Shown one piece after another: positions 26,501 to 34,693 of a stretch of DNA of 64,000 nt. Both the position numbers and the translations under genes were made by a program. Source of the stretch: Blastocatellia bacterium UBA7656 (GTDB taxonomy: Bacteria > Acidobacteriota > Blastocatellia > UBA7656); the NCBI GenBank assembly GCA_002483445.1, contig DLHY01000148.1, forward strand, positions 1 through 64,000. The letters are read 5' to 3'. The notes under the pieces are model-generated. The model was not told where the DNA came from, ran no database searches, and saw only the letters and a list, made by a program, of their open reading frames with translations. Numbering within the stretch: position 1 is the first letter of the stretch; each line of letters opens with the position of its first letter.

Positions 26501-26851
26501 CGATTCGACGAGCTTGCAAGCGAGCGCGATCAGCTTGCGCATCAGGCGGAATCGAGCGGTTTGTCCGCGATGCAGCGACTCGGTCGCAAAGTGATCTCGG
26601 CGGCAATCGATGTGATGACTGATATGGCGAGAAATCCTTACTCTCCTCGCGTGGTTCAGATAGTCTCGCGCCAGGATGATGTCTATGGTCGCCATTTTTA
26701 CACGGGCCAGGATGACCGCGGACGCTCCGAGCGCATATTCACTCCGCTGCCTTTAGACGTGGGGCAGATGTACCTGTTTTATCCGCTCACCAATCCGGCG
26801 CGCATCAATCCGCTCATCTTTCCTTATGACGCTTCGCGAAAGCAGAAGTAG
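23597..26851 (+). CDS. double Ser/Thr protein kinase with central zinc ribbons
   Basis: This 1084-aa cytoplasmic protein has two Hanks-type kinase domains. The first (about 10-270) has HRDLKPDN at 131-138 and DFA instead of DFG at 151-153. The second (about 470-740) has the glycine loop GQGGFANIY near 481, VLKVP, HRDIKPGN at 609-616 and DFE at 630-632. The catalytic Asp and metal-binding Asp are kept in both. Between them lie CxxC zinc-ribbon pairs (CSRCG through CEHCGF, about 311-361) and an acidic linker. After kinase 2 come a SAP-like helical segment and a helical C-terminal domain. No TM segment is seen. It faces the operon across a shared control region. The FHA-like domain of the operon is a likely reader of its phosphorylation (inference). 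Confidence 0.88.
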   Translation: MFGKPGQTIDQYVLLMLIRQDGISELWLAREGFPGGREVLIKLFPTDYPGSPYFKRESAAISRFDPRFVFSPKASGYAVGCDYFALDLVAWRTLREMIKESKNGTSLDAAMPVLVGLFDALEHIHSRQVVHRDLKPDNIYMMEDGQVKIVDFASAKLLSLTEPVAMQFGNGENALAGAPVYFAPEQFEGESLEDERTDLYHIGVVMFEMFTTRAPFNSDSASEMISAHISAPPPSLTEARPDLPASMNQFYRRLMAKRKDDRFQTAAEARSWLLRAAAGEAVPGVIEEVEAPAVVEEIPAQAEALPEVLFCSRCGTKMEDEEMTQEVCRVCDAEMMAELQMVVCRVCGARMPSDAQFCEHCGFEKTVPNLESAEPEIVAEAEPVVESPQTAARPVVEEPAQAESLADDWAGLTTEAVFGKNSFIGGSASTANAEADSSTPLTSSAGASPARAPQSSEESQAAAFESGAIIDDRYRVEERIGQGGFANIYLVTDTASYLNEELVLKVPLGDHATDDLARKLRRQLKVWKLLSDTESETVVRLLKVERISSNGASAVGIFMEHMSGGSLARMVAGRWNGYPRTQEQLARLMRLFLQVCRSIQVLHSRGYLHRDIKPGNFLLDSTGTLCKMSDFELVARADAFARSPGEITGTPAYMAGECFDGRYSISTDIFALGATLYHLLCGALPFPVESNRPVTQERPVDPSSRNPIVPPDLSQVVMRCLDVESRNRPASIDDIIGDVERLGLTEEGNCAAPLNLARLMLAHLSEEDIDYLTQSLETGGFRSSREQKEDRRADLVEEYCYTAPPDEVLAQNCTIRQLAAMAKSLGINSADAASRDDLVNAILEAAGFLTGPRQVPGLEATLGHLQGQLLELANASSGDECLGIVHSSLAAVERAITLLVRFYGSMLYGAGLESFLSRLAEGKSSERLALDEKIRALKALCLSQPDVPIPNRVKETFEWPIITADIFNRFDELASERDQLAHQAESSGLSAMQRLGRKVISAAIDVMTDMARNPYSPRVVQIVSRQDDVYGRHFYTGQDDRGRSERIFTPLPLDVGQMYLFYPLTNPARINPLIFPYDASRKQK

Positions 26852-26897
26852 AAGCGAGGTTGTAATGCATCAGTTATGGGACGAGAAAGAACTTCTC

Positions 26898-27073
26898 CTA
26901 AGCACCTCGATTCATCGAGGTGCTTAGCGGCGTGAAGCTTACGCGAACGGTTTCAACCGTTTTCGAGATGCAAAACCGTTGAAACGGTTGGAGACATCTG
27001 TGTGATTGCCAGACACCCCGCTGAAGCAGGGTGTTAATGAGAAGGGTTGCTCACTTGTTTTTTTCCTCCCCAT
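26898..27073. repeat. three-hairpin dispersed element, copy A
   Basis: Three palindromic parts follow each other: AGCACCTCGATTCATCGAGG with TGCTTAG, then a pair built from AACGGTTTCAACCGTT and AACCGTTGAAACGGTT, then ACACCCCGCTGAAGCAGGGTGT, ending in GTTAATGAGAAGG and a T-run with CTCC. A clearly homologous copy lies at 61238-61410. It could act as a terminator for the kinase gene. It resembles REP-type or MITE elements, but no transposase is nearby. Confidence 0.85.
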
Positions 27074-27320
27074 AACTGACACATTACCGTGAACTCCTCT
27101 TTACCCGCATTCGTTTCAATCTGAGAAATCTCGCGACTTTCCAGCAAAGTTCAAATGCATGTCTCTGGTTTAACCCGCAGGCGGCAACTTTTTACAAATT
27201 CTTGAAATTTTTTTCAACTCTTTACCTGTTGTTAATTAGATTTACACACATTCTGTCGTATTATTGACTGAGCGTCCGGATCATTGTCCGCATAATGTGA
27301 AAAAATGAGGAGGCAGTTTT
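27074..27320 (+). other. AT-rich leader before the activator-like gene
   Basis: There is no ORF. The stretch is AT-rich (TTGTTAATTAGATTTACACA, TTATTGACT) and probably holds the promoter of the gene at 27321. No -35/-10 pair with good spacing stands out. No GG-N10-GC sigma-54 site is obvious. Confidence 0.3.
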
Positions 27321-28343
27321 ATGGATGTCCTTGATCACTATCTGTCCACCACTGCGTTGCCAGCCCCGCGAGCAGACGACCTGCCGATCAGTTCGATAAC
27401 GGAAAAATTGATAGGCAGTAGCGGATGGGCCGAGGCAGCCCGCCGCGCCGTGGCAGCCCATGCCGCTCACGACGGCTCGATAATACTCGAAGGAGAGCCG
27501 GGAACGGGACGAGAATTCATCGCCCGACTGATTCACGAATGCAGCCCGCGCAGAAAAGGCCCTTTCGTGGCGATCTCTTTCGACTCGGTTTCCGAAGAAT
27601 CAGCCGAAGCCGTGTTGTTCGGAGTCACTCGCCCTCAATCGGAACAACACTTTACCCCTCGCAGCCTGCTCGAAGCGGCGCACGCAGGCACGCTCTACAT
27701 CAACGGGTTGATGGAGATGGGCGCGGGCCTGAAAGCGAAGATCGCGCACTTCATACGCCGCCGCGAGTTTCGATTGCCCGGAGAAGAGTTTTTTGAAACC
27801 CGCTCGCCTGAAAGCTCCAATGTGAGAATCCTGCTCGGAGCTATGCCCGGAGATGAAAAAGACACGAGCGATTTCCCCATCAGCGATACCCTCTCGATTC
27901 CTCCCCTTCGCAAGAGGCGCGAGGATATAGAACCGATGATCCGCCACTTCGTTCGAAGAACGTGCGATCATCTCGGCAAAGAATCGAGAGAAATCGCGCC
28001 CGACGCAATAGCCATTTTGCGCGACTACGACTGGCCGGGAAATATAATCGAGATCAAAAGCGTCACGAGCGATATGATCACAAAGTCCGGGCCTCCCATG
28101 CTCCACTCTTCGCTCATACCCAGCCACATAGCCGAGTCGTCGGGGTTTGCGCCGCGCTCGCTTCCACCGTCGGGAATAAATATGGGTGATGAACTTGAGC
28201 GAATAGAAAAGACCCTCATCATCGAAGCGTTGAAGATGGCTCACGGCGTTCAGTACAAGGCCGCGCAACTGCTCGGACTCAAGCCGACCACTTTGAACAT
28301 GAAAATTTCGCGCTTCGGGATCGATCCGAAGGTGAATCCGTAA
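27321..28343 (+). CDS. sigma-54-activator-like protein with decayed ATPase motifs
   Basis: The 340-aa protein has the layout of an NtrC-type central domain plus a Fis-type helix-turn-helix (about 300-335, GVQYKAAQLLGLKPTTLNMK). The Walker A is GEPGTGRE (58-65), with Arg instead of the nucleotide-binding Lys. The Walker B region reads GTLYINGLMEM rather than GTLFLDEI, losing both acids. The GAFTGA loop that contacts sigma-54 is absent between LFGVTRPQSEQ and RSLLEAAHAGT. LRKRREDI, near the arginine-finger region, and LPGNIIE-like WPGNIIEIKS are kept. It is therefore probably a DNA-binding repressor or activator that does not remodel sigma-54. No receiver domain is present. AGGAGG precedes the ATG. 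Confidence 0.8.
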   Translation: MDVLDHYLSTTALPAPRADDLPISSITEKLIGSSGWAEAARRAVAAHAAHDGSIILEGEPGTGREFIARLIHECSPRRKGPFVAISFDSVSEESAEAVLFGVTRPQSEQHFTPRSLLEAAHAGTLYINGLMEMGAGLKAKIAHFIRRREFRLPGEEFFETRSPESSNVRILLGAMPGDEKDTSDFPISDTLSIPPLRKRREDIEPMIRHFVRRTCDHLGKESREIAPDAIAILRDYDWPGNIIEIKSVTSDMITKSGPPMLHSSLIPSHIAESSGFAPRSLPPSGINMGDELERIEKTLIIEALKMAHGVQYKAAQLLGLKPTTLNMKISRFGIDPKVNP

Positions 28344-28356
28344 CTCTCATCAAAAA

Positions 28357-28441
28357 GAGTCCAGAGAGTCTTGAGAGTCCAGAGAGTCTGAAAAGGGTAT
28401 GACCCGCAAGACTCTCAAGACTCTCAAGACTCTCTGGACTA
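28357..28441. repeat. hairpin made of 8-9-base tandem words
   Basis: The left arm repeats GAGAGTCC/GAGAGTCTT units (28357-28389) and the right arm repeats AAGACTCTC (28408-28441). The outer and inner parts are complementary. It lies just after the stop of the activator-like gene and could work as a terminator-like structure, though no U-run follows. Confidence 0.75.
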
Positions 28442-28725
28442 ATTGCGCTGACCTTTTGCAACTCGCCAACATCTTTTTCAAATTTTCACACGCTTTCAAC
28501 CACATTAACATTCCAGAGGACTAATCTATTTATCGCGTGTCCCAATGCGTCTCGGACTCTTCCGCTCCAGTCCCGCTTTCGAAATAACGCGGGCCGAAGG
28601 TCTGCAATGAAAGATATGTGTCGACCACATTCCGACATCTTTCTCTGACGCAGAGTCATGACCGGAATCATTTTTTTGACTCCAGATTCAAGACTCCAGA
28701 CCCGCCACTACTCATGGAGGCAGCA
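28442..28725 (+). other. leader region of the first TonB-dependent receptor
   Basis: There is no convincing gene. A frame is open from 28618 into the receptor, but its first 36 residues are not protein-like, and ATG 28726 has GGAGG close upstream. The region is T/A-rich around 28470-28500, a likely promoter position. Confidence 0.35.
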
Positions 28726-31700
28726 ATGAAAAAACTAAAACGCACCGCTCACGCGCTCATCAGTTTTGCGCTGATGCTGGCGCTCACTTCTCCCGCTCTC
28801 GCTCAGGGAACTACAGACGGCACCATCGCCGGAACTGTTTACGATCAGCAGGGCGCGGTCATCTCCGGAGCAAAAGTGACGGCGAAAAACGCCGCCATCA
28901 ATCAGACATTTACCGCTCAGACCACAGACAACGGCGCTTTCAGGATCAACAACGTTCCGGTAGGCGTCTACTCAGTCAAAATCGAAGTCGAAAACTTCAA
29001 GGCTTATTCCAACCCAAACGTTCAGGTTCAACTCAACCGCGTCACCGATGTCAACGTCACGCTTGAGCCGGGCGCTGTGACGGAGGTCGTGACAGTGACG
29101 GCGGGCGCGGCTGCTGAACTTGTCGAAACCACTACCTCTCAACTCGGAAAGAGCTTCGATGATCGCAAGGTCATAGAACTCCCATCAGGGTTGAACCTCA
29201 ACTCGCTCGCTCTGCTTGCTCCGAACGTCGTCACCAACGGCGCGGGTGTGACAGGCGCGGGCGGATCGATTGGAGGCAATCGACCGCGCAACAACTCCTT
29301 CACCCTAGACGGAATCGATAACAACGACATCATACTGACCGGCCCGCAGATCGCGCCCATTCAGGATGCGGTCAAGGAATTCACGGTGCTTACGAATCAG
29401 TTCACCGCCGAATTCGGCCACTCATCAGCCGGTCAGTTCAACGTCATCACCAAGAGCGGCACGAACGAGTATCACGGCGATCTTTGGTGGTACAACATCA
29501 ACAAAAATTTTCGCACTCTCGATCATCGCTTCAAGGAGCAGATAGCCGCAGGCGCGCAACCCGACCAGCGACCGAGAGATGACTTCAATCGAGTGGGCGG
29601 CGACTTCGGCGGCCCAATAATCAAGGATAAGCTCTTCTTCTTCGGAGCCTATCAGTACCAGACTCGCGGGCTGGCAGGAGCGACGACCACCTTCGGCGCT
29701 CCGACGGCGGCAGGTTTCGCGAGGCTCGAAACTTTGAGCGGCATAAGCCCGTTCACGCTCAACCTTCTCAAAAATCATGTCGCGCCTGCGCCTTCGCAGA
29801 CGGGAACGATCACTGTTCAGGGAACTGAAATTCCTGTCGGCCAGTTATTGGTGCTGGTTCCTGATTTCTTCAACCTGCACCAGTGGCACGCAAACATCGA
29901 TTACAACATCTCTCAGTCGGATCGACTCTACGGCAGGTTCTTCTATGACCGTTCGCGCGCGCCTCTGCTCGGCACGCCGGGAGCGGAGTTTACCGGCGCG
30001 CAGGGCGCGGACAACCGGTTGTTTTCCATAACCGAGAATCACAACTTTTCGTCGAGCCTCATCAACGAATTTCGATTCGGTTATCGCCGTCAGAATCAGA
30101 CGTTCGATGTGCCGACCGAATTTTCGGATTTTCCGGGCCAGTTTCCCAACATCAGCATCGATGAGATAGGACTCTTCATCGGCCCGTTCTCAGATGGCCC
30201 GCAGAGCAACATCACCAATGTCTATCAGGCGTCGGACACCATAAGCTGGACGCGAGGAAGGCATCAGATGAAATTCGGCGCTGATTATCGACGAGCAATC
30301 GCGCCGAGCGATTTTCTGCCACGCGGTCGCGGCGAGTACGCTTATGCTTCGCTTGAAAGATATCTGCTCGACCTCAAGCCCGATGGATCGAACGGCGGGC
30401 TTCGCGGCGTAGGCTCAGGCTCTTTCGTCGGGAATCAGTGGGCCGCTTATGGATTTTTTCAGGACGACTTCAAACTCCGTCCCAACCTCACTTTGAATCT
30501 CGGCCTGCGATACGAGTACACCTCGAACGCCCGCGATGCCTCACTGCAAAATCTCAATCGCATAGCGGACGTAGACGCGAACGATCCGACCTTGCAGGCG
30601 ATCCGTCAAAGAACAGGCATCAACCTTTTCGCTGACGGAATCCATTTCCGCGAGCCTGAGACGGACAAGAATAACTGGGCGCCGCGAGTCGGTGTTGCAT
30701 GGGCGCCCGATTTCAAAAACGGCTGGCTGCATCGCATATTCGGAGACGCGGGACAATCATCTCTCCGCGCGGGCTTCGGCGTGGCTCACGATGTTCTGTT
30801 TCAGAACCTCGTGAATCTGCAACTGCCGCCGCAACTGCAATCGGAAATCGACGCCACGTCGGGCAACGGCGGCATATTCGGATCGAACACGCGCTTCCTT
30901 CAAAACGGGGGCATCCCGTCAGGCGGGCCGGTCGATCCGGCGTTGTTCACCGATCCGGCGACGGCTCGCGCTCTGACGCAGGCGATCATACTCGACACCC
31001 AGACGCCTTACACGATGTCGTGGTCGCTCGCTTATCAGAGAGAATTCTGGAAGAACTGGTCTGTTGAAGCTCGTTATCTCGGCACTCGCGGAGTTCATCT
31101 GTTCGTGCAGTCGCGCTTCAACGGCGGAGTCCCGCCCGACTTCAACCTGCCGACATTCCTGAGCGCGTCCGGAGTGCCTGATCGCGCGACCTTGAGAAAT
31201 CTTCCATCGCGCGAAGACTTCATCAACGCGCAGGGGCGACTGCTCGGCGACCTGGGATTTGCTGGTAACATCACAGCGTTTCCGGCTCAGGGCAATTCCA
31301 TCTATCACGGCGGATCGATCAACGTGAAGAGAAGGTTTGCGCAGGGACTCACCTTCGATGCTACTTATACCTTGAGCAAGAACATCGATGATGGGACGAA
31401 CGAATTGTTCACGAGTTTCGTCAATCCGCGTCGTCCGCAGGACAACTTCAACCTGCGGAACGAGCGGGCTGAATCCGTTCTGAGCCGAAGGCATCGCTTC
31501 TCAGTCTCGTGGATATGGGAATTGCCATTCTATCGCGACGAGAAGGGATGGATGGGGCGACTCTTGGGCGGCTGGCAGATAAGCGGCATCTATCAGGCCG
31601 AAAGCGGTCAGTTGGTTGACGCTTTGAGCTTCACCGACGCGAATGGCAACCTGGACGGCGCGGGAGACCGCACGGTTCTCAACGCTGCCGGAGACCCGCG

Positions 31701-32154
31701 TCGCGGAAGCGCGGTGAACTGGCTACTTCGCAGCGGTCGGATAGTGCCGAGCGGCAGCGCCGCAGACAGCGAAGTTGTTGGGTATGTTGCAATCGATCCG
31801 CGTGCGATGTTCGTGCTTGCGGATGTTGGAGCGAGAGCGAATGCCGGAAGGAATCTTCTGAAAGCGCCGGGTATCAACAACTGGGACCTTGCGTTTTTCA
31901 AGAAGGTTGCCATAACCGAGCATCAGGTACTTGAGTTCCGGGCGGAGTTGTACAATGCGTTCAATCATCCGCAGTTTGTCATCGATGATCCGTTTGCGAC
32001 GGACTATGTCGATGTGGCGAGTCCCGATTTTCAGAACAAGCGATTGTTCAGCGGGAATCCGTTCGGCACAGTCTCCACATTCGGGCTTATAACCGATCCG
32101 ATAGGCGGAGGAAACCCGCGCGTCATTCAGCTTGTCTTGAGGTATCACTTCTAA
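28726..32154 (+). CDS. Oar-like TonB-dependent receptor with carboxypeptidase-regulatory-like domain
   Basis: This is a 1142-aa outer-membrane beta-barrel receptor. A signal peptide (MKKLKRTAHALISFALMLAL, cut after ALAQ) is followed by a carboxypeptidase-regulatory-like Ig domain (GTIAGTVYDQQGAVISGAKV to about residue 115). A plug follows, with SIGGNRPRNNSFTLDGIDNND and QFTAEFGHSSAGQFNVITKSG, and then a long barrel ending in QLVLRYHF with the C-terminal Phe needed for barrel insertion. Such receptors are strongly expanded in Acidobacteriota and are thought to take up large substrates. No TonB, ExbB or polysaccharide-use genes are adjacent. ATG 28726 was chosen for its GGAGG and the signal peptide. 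Confidence 0.93.
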   Translation: MKKLKRTAHALISFALMLALTSPALAQGTTDGTIAGTVYDQQGAVISGAKVTAKNAAINQTFTAQTTDNGAFRINNVPVGVYSVKIEVENFKAYSNPNVQVQLNRVTDVNVTLEPGAVTEVVTVTAGAAAELVETTTSQLGKSFDDRKVIELPSGLNLNSLALLAPNVVTNGAGVTGAGGSIGGNRPRNNSFTLDGIDNNDIILTGPQIAPIQDAVKEFTVLTNQFTAEFGHSSAGQFNVITKSGTNEYHGDLWWYNINKNFRTLDHRFKEQIAAGAQPDQRPRDDFNRVGGDFGGPIIKDKLFFFGAYQYQTRGLAGATTTFGAPTAAGFARLETLSGISPFTLNLLKNHVAPAPSQTGTITVQGTEIPVGQLLVLVPDFFNLHQWHANIDYNISQSDRLYGRFFYDRSRAPLLGTPGAEFTGAQGADNRLFSITENHNFSSSLINEFRFGYRRQNQTFDVPTEFSDFPGQFPNISIDEIGLFIGPFSDGPQSNITNVYQASDTISWTRGRHQMKFGADYRRAIAPSDFLPRGRGEYAYASLERYLLDLKPDGSNGGLRGVGSGSFVGNQWAAYGFFQDDFKLRPNLTLNLGLRYEYTSNARDASLQNLNRIADVDANDPTLQAIRQRTGINLFADGIHFREPETDKNNWAPRVGVAWAPDFKNGWLHRIFGDAGQSSLRAGFGVAHDVLFQNLVNLQLPPQLQSEIDATSGNGGIFGSNTRFLQNGGIPSGGPVDPALFTDPATARALTQAIILDTQTPYTMSWSLAYQREFWKNWSVEARYLGTRGVHLFVQSRFNGGVPPDFNLPTFLSASGVPDRATLRNLPSREDFINAQGRLLGDLGFAGNITAFPAQGNSIYHGGSINVKRRFAQGLTFDATYTLSKNIDDGTNELFTSFVNPRRPQDNFNLRNERAESVLSRRHRFSVSWIWELPFYRDEKGWMGRLLGGWQISGIYQAESGQLVDALSFTDANGNLDGAGDRTVLNAAGDPRRGSAVNWLLRSGRIVPSGSAADSEVVGYVAIDPRAMFVLADVGARANAGRNLLKAPGINNWDLAFFKKVAITEHQVLEFRAELYNAFNHPQFVIDDPFATDYVDVASPDFQNKRLFSGNPFGTVSTFGLITDPIGGGNPRVIQLVLRYHF

Positions 32155-32258
32155 GGGCAGGGTTAGAGGTGAAGAGAAGGGGAGGGCATCGCTCTCCCTT
32201 TCTTCATAAAAACTCGTTTGAATACTCCGCCGCCTGTGGCCGGGATATCTGGCGATAT

Positions 32259-32453
32259 TCAGCTTTCTTCTATGCGTTTCTTCATCTCCCAAACGAGAAT
32301 CGCCAAATCGATGCCCCATATCAGAAAGAGAGGTTCTATCGCCCCGGAGAACTGATAAATGAGCCATCCGGCCAACAGTAGTGCAATCATTACATAATGA
32401 ACGATCCGCCGTTTCGATCTTCTAACCAAAGTTTTGACAACAGTGCCGGACAT
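32259..32453 (-). CDS. small two-TM membrane protein
   Basis: This 64-aa protein has a basic N-terminus (KTLVRRSKRRIVHY), two transmembrane helices (about 20-37 and 42-57) and a charged tail (EMKKRIEES). The arrangement resembles 2TM-domain proteins sometimes found fused to histidine-kinase-like regulators, but here it stands alone. The Shine-Dalgarno sequence is weak. It lies between two larger genes with its own frame and a hydrophobic pattern unlikely by chance. Function is unknown. Confidence 0.5.
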   Translation of the reverse strand: MSGTVVKTLVRRSKRRIVHYVMIALLLAGWLIYQFSGAIEPLFLIWGIDLAILVWEMKKRIEES

Positions 32454-32541
32454 ACAGATTCACTCCATTGTTTGCACTATAAAGCGAAAGGATGTGAGAA
32501 GCAACAGCCTCAGTTCGCTTCGATTCCGAACTTTCCAACAC

Positions 32542-33069
32542 TCACCATCCCATCCGATTGCGAAGCGCGGCGATCTGCGCCGTGTGGTGCGATCCGTGCC
32601 ACGCATAAAGCGAGAGATTCTGATCGAGCCTCACCAGCCCAAGCTCAGGGTGGCGAAACGCGCGCTTGAAATCATCTTCAGTCATCGAGCCGAGCAGCGT
32701 CACCCAACGTCGGTGCAGATTTTCAAGCAGCGCGAGCGACACTTCAACGGGCGTAGCCTGTGAATCCGATAGCTCTGCCCATCGCGCTTCATCGTAAGGT
32801 TTGATCTGAGGCTCATCTTCCGTGAGCGCGAGCTTGAAGCGACAATAACTATTGATGTGACTGTCAGGCACGTGATGGATGACCTGACGCACCGTCCATC
32901 CTCCCAGTCGATAAGGCGTATCGAGTTGTTCTGTTGAAAGTCCCTCGACGGCGGCTCGAAGTCGCGCGGGAGTGGCGGCTATCGTTTCGATGAACTGCTC
33001 GCGCTCCGCCTCGGTTATTTGATCCTTCATCTTGAAAGGGCCAATTGGATAACGCAGATCGTCTGTCAT
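32542..33069 (-). CDS. DinB/YfiT-like metal-dependent protein
   Basis: The 175-aa cytoplasmic protein of the DinB four-helix superfamily begins DLRYPIGPF, as in the YfiT/BstA branch. The metal-binding histidines are expected in RQVIHHVPDSHINSY and in the C-terminal LYAWHGSHHTAQIAAL, and all are present. Family members include bacillithiol or other thiol transferases. The thiol used here cannot be inferred. AGGAGG lies five bases before the ATG. It is a single gene reading away from the ftsZ terminator, on the same strand as the dcw cluster. Confidence 0.85.
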   Translation of the reverse strand: MTDDLRYPIGPFKMKDQITEAEREQFIETIAATPARLRAAVEGLSTEQLDTPYRLGGWTVRQVIHHVPDSHINSYCRFKLALTEDEPQIKPYDEARWAELSDSQATPVEVSLALLENLHRRWVTLLGSMTEDDFKRAFRHPELGLVRLDQNLSLYAWHGSHHTAQIAALRNRMGW

Positions 33070-33186
33070 CTTTTCCTCCTGTGTCCGTTGTCAGTTGCTC
33101 ATCTCTTCAAAGCATCGTTGAAAACGAAGTGAATGACTCCTCAAAAAACATAAGCCGTCAGTTCGAAGTCGGAAGATAAAATATAG

Positions 33187-33219
33187 CAAATGACAAATGA
33201 CCAGTGACAAATGACAAAT
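33187..33219. repeat. tandem 7-base repeat after ftsZ
   Basis: The words AAATGAC and AAATGACCAGTGAC repeat four times with small variation. The last word merges with the A-rich tract that forms the U-run of the ftsZ terminator. Confidence 0.7.
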
Positions 33220-33249
33220 AAAAATAGGCCGCTGCGCGCGGCAGCGGCC
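33216..33249 (-). terminator. intrinsic terminator of the dcw cluster
   Basis: Read on the minus strand, GGCCGCTGCCGCGCGCAGCGGCC (quoted in part: stem GGCCGCTGC with GCAGCGGCC) is followed by TATTTTTATTT. The stem is 9 bp and GC-rich with a short loop and a U-rich tail, 39 bases after the ftsZ stop codon. Confidence 0.85.
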
Positions 33250-33287
33250 AGGGCAACTCGGAGAGGGAATGCTTCCCGCGGGGGAAG

Positions 33288-34415
33288 CTAGTCTGCCTTC
33301 TTGCGAATGAAGGCTGGAACGTCTACATCGTCGCGGCGAAACTCGCTGTGTCCGCCGCCACCGCCGCCGCGCGGATCAGTGCCGGTGTTTTGCGGTCCCG
33401 GAAAAGCTACTGCGCTCGCCGCGCGCTCGAACCCTGTTGCGATGACCGTGATCTTCATTTCGTCGGCGAGCCGATCATCGAGAACCGCGCCGAAAATGAT
33501 ATTCGCTTCTTCATAAGCCGAGTTGTGAATGATCGACATCGCTTCGTTGACCTCGAAGAGCGTCAAGTCAGTGCCGCCTGTTATGTTGACTAACAATCCG
33601 CGCGCACCTTCTACGGAAGCTTCTTCGAGCAGCGGACTTGAAATAGCCCGCTGAGTGGCTTCCATCGCGCGATTGTCTCCCTTCGCCATCCCCGTACCCA
33701 TCAGAGCCATGCCCATTCCGGCCATGATGGTTTTCACATCGGCGAAATCGACGTTGATCAATCCCGGCACCGTGATGATATCGGATATGCCCTGCACGGC
33801 CTGACGCAGCACTTCATCGGCCACCTTGAATGAGTCGCGAAAACTGGTCGTCTTCGACACCGCGCTCAACAATCGCTCGTTCGGGATGGTGATAATGGTA
33901 TCGACGCAGTCGCGAAGCTCGGCCAGTCCCTGCTCGGCCTGCCGTTGTCGGCGTTTCCCCTCGAATGGAAAAGGGCGGGTCACAACGGCGACCGTCAAAG
34001 CTTCAAGCTCGGTTGCAAGACTTGCGATAATAGGCGCGGCTCCGGTTCCCGTCCCGCCGCCAAGTCCTGCGGTTATGAAAACCATATCGGCTCCCTCGAT
34101 GGCCTCGATGATCTTTTCAGTATCTTCGAGAGCCGACCGCTTTCCAATTTCCGGGTCGCCGCCCGCTCCCAGGCCGCGAGTGAGCTTTTCGCCGATTTGA
34201 ATCTTTATCGATGCGCGGGAGTTTTTGAGAGCCTGAAGATCGGTGTTTACGACGAGGAACTGAACTCCCTCGATGCCGGATTCGATCATCTGGTTGACGG
34301 CGTTGCCGCCGCCTCCGCCGATGCCGATCACTTTTATGTTCGCACCGTTGACTGTGTGTTCGTGGTCGTCAAAGGTTATGATGCTGCGACTTTCCTTGCG
34401 TTCATCCGCTGCCAT
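33288..34415 (-). CDS. ftsZ: cell division protein FtsZ
   Basis: FtsZ is the tubulin-like GTPase that polymerises into the cytokinetic ring. At 375 aa it is normal for the family. The GTP-binding signature GGGTGTGAAP is present, as are the N-terminal GIGGGGGNAVNQM loop and the T7-loop region with NVDFADVK. The C-terminal conserved peptide DVPAFIRKKAD, which binds FtsA, is intact after a glycine-rich linker. The ATG at 34415 is preceded by GGAGG. The longer frame begins at a TTG inside that ribosome-binding site. It is the last gene of the dcw cluster, separated from ftsA by 381 bases that contain a candidate promoter of its own, and is followed by an intrinsic terminator. Confidence 0.97.
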   Translation of the reverse strand: MAADERKESRSIITFDDHEHTVNGANIKVIGIGGGGGNAVNQMIESGIEGVQFLVVNTDLQALKNSRASIKIQIGEKLTRGLGAGGDPEIGKRSALEDTEKIIEAIEGADMVFITAGLGGGTGTGAAPIIASLATELEALTVAVVTRPFPFEGKRRQRQAEQGLAELRDCVDTIITIPNERLLSAVSKTTSFRDSFKVADEVLRQAVQGISDIITVPGLINVDFADVKTIMAGMGMALMGTGMAKGDNRAMEATQRAISSPLLEEASVEGARGLLVNITGGTDLTLFEVNEAMSIIHNSAYEEANIIFGAVLDDRLADEMKITVIATGFERAASAVAFPGPQNTGTDPRGGGGGGHSEFRRDDVDVPAFIRKKAD

Positions 34416-34693
34416 AAAGGGCGCCTCCTGCAAAAGTGGTCAGATACCAGGCAAGCGACTTGAGCCGCCCGCCGGAAACAAACTTCTGTTTGCTCCCAAG
34501 AACATTCAAACACTGCCAAGCGTTCCAAGACCGCCCCTTACGGAGCGGGGTGAGGATAAACCAATACAGACAACGCCTCTGCGGGCGCTTGAACGCTTCG
34601 TCCACCGGGAGGGGGGTTCTCCTAACAGTGCCGTTGAGGCTGGCAGCCGGTTGCTACAATATGTGGTAGACCAGGTCGCTGAAGACACGTCGC

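Noticed and set aside
2703..26851. Type VI secretion locus (ClpB-like ATPase, FHA, Ser/Thr kinase together)
   Set aside because: No TssB/C sheath, Hcp, VgrG, TssJ/L/M or baseplate protein is encoded. The GTPase and GAP1-like proteins point elsewhere.
27250..27295. Promoter TTGACT...CATAAT before the activator-like gene
   Set aside because: The spacing is about 21 bases, too long for a sigma-70 promoter.
32165..32210. Terminator hairpin after the first receptor (GAAGGGGAG ... CTCTCCCTTTC)
   Set aside because: The stem is imperfect and no U-run follows on the plus strand, so I do not list it.
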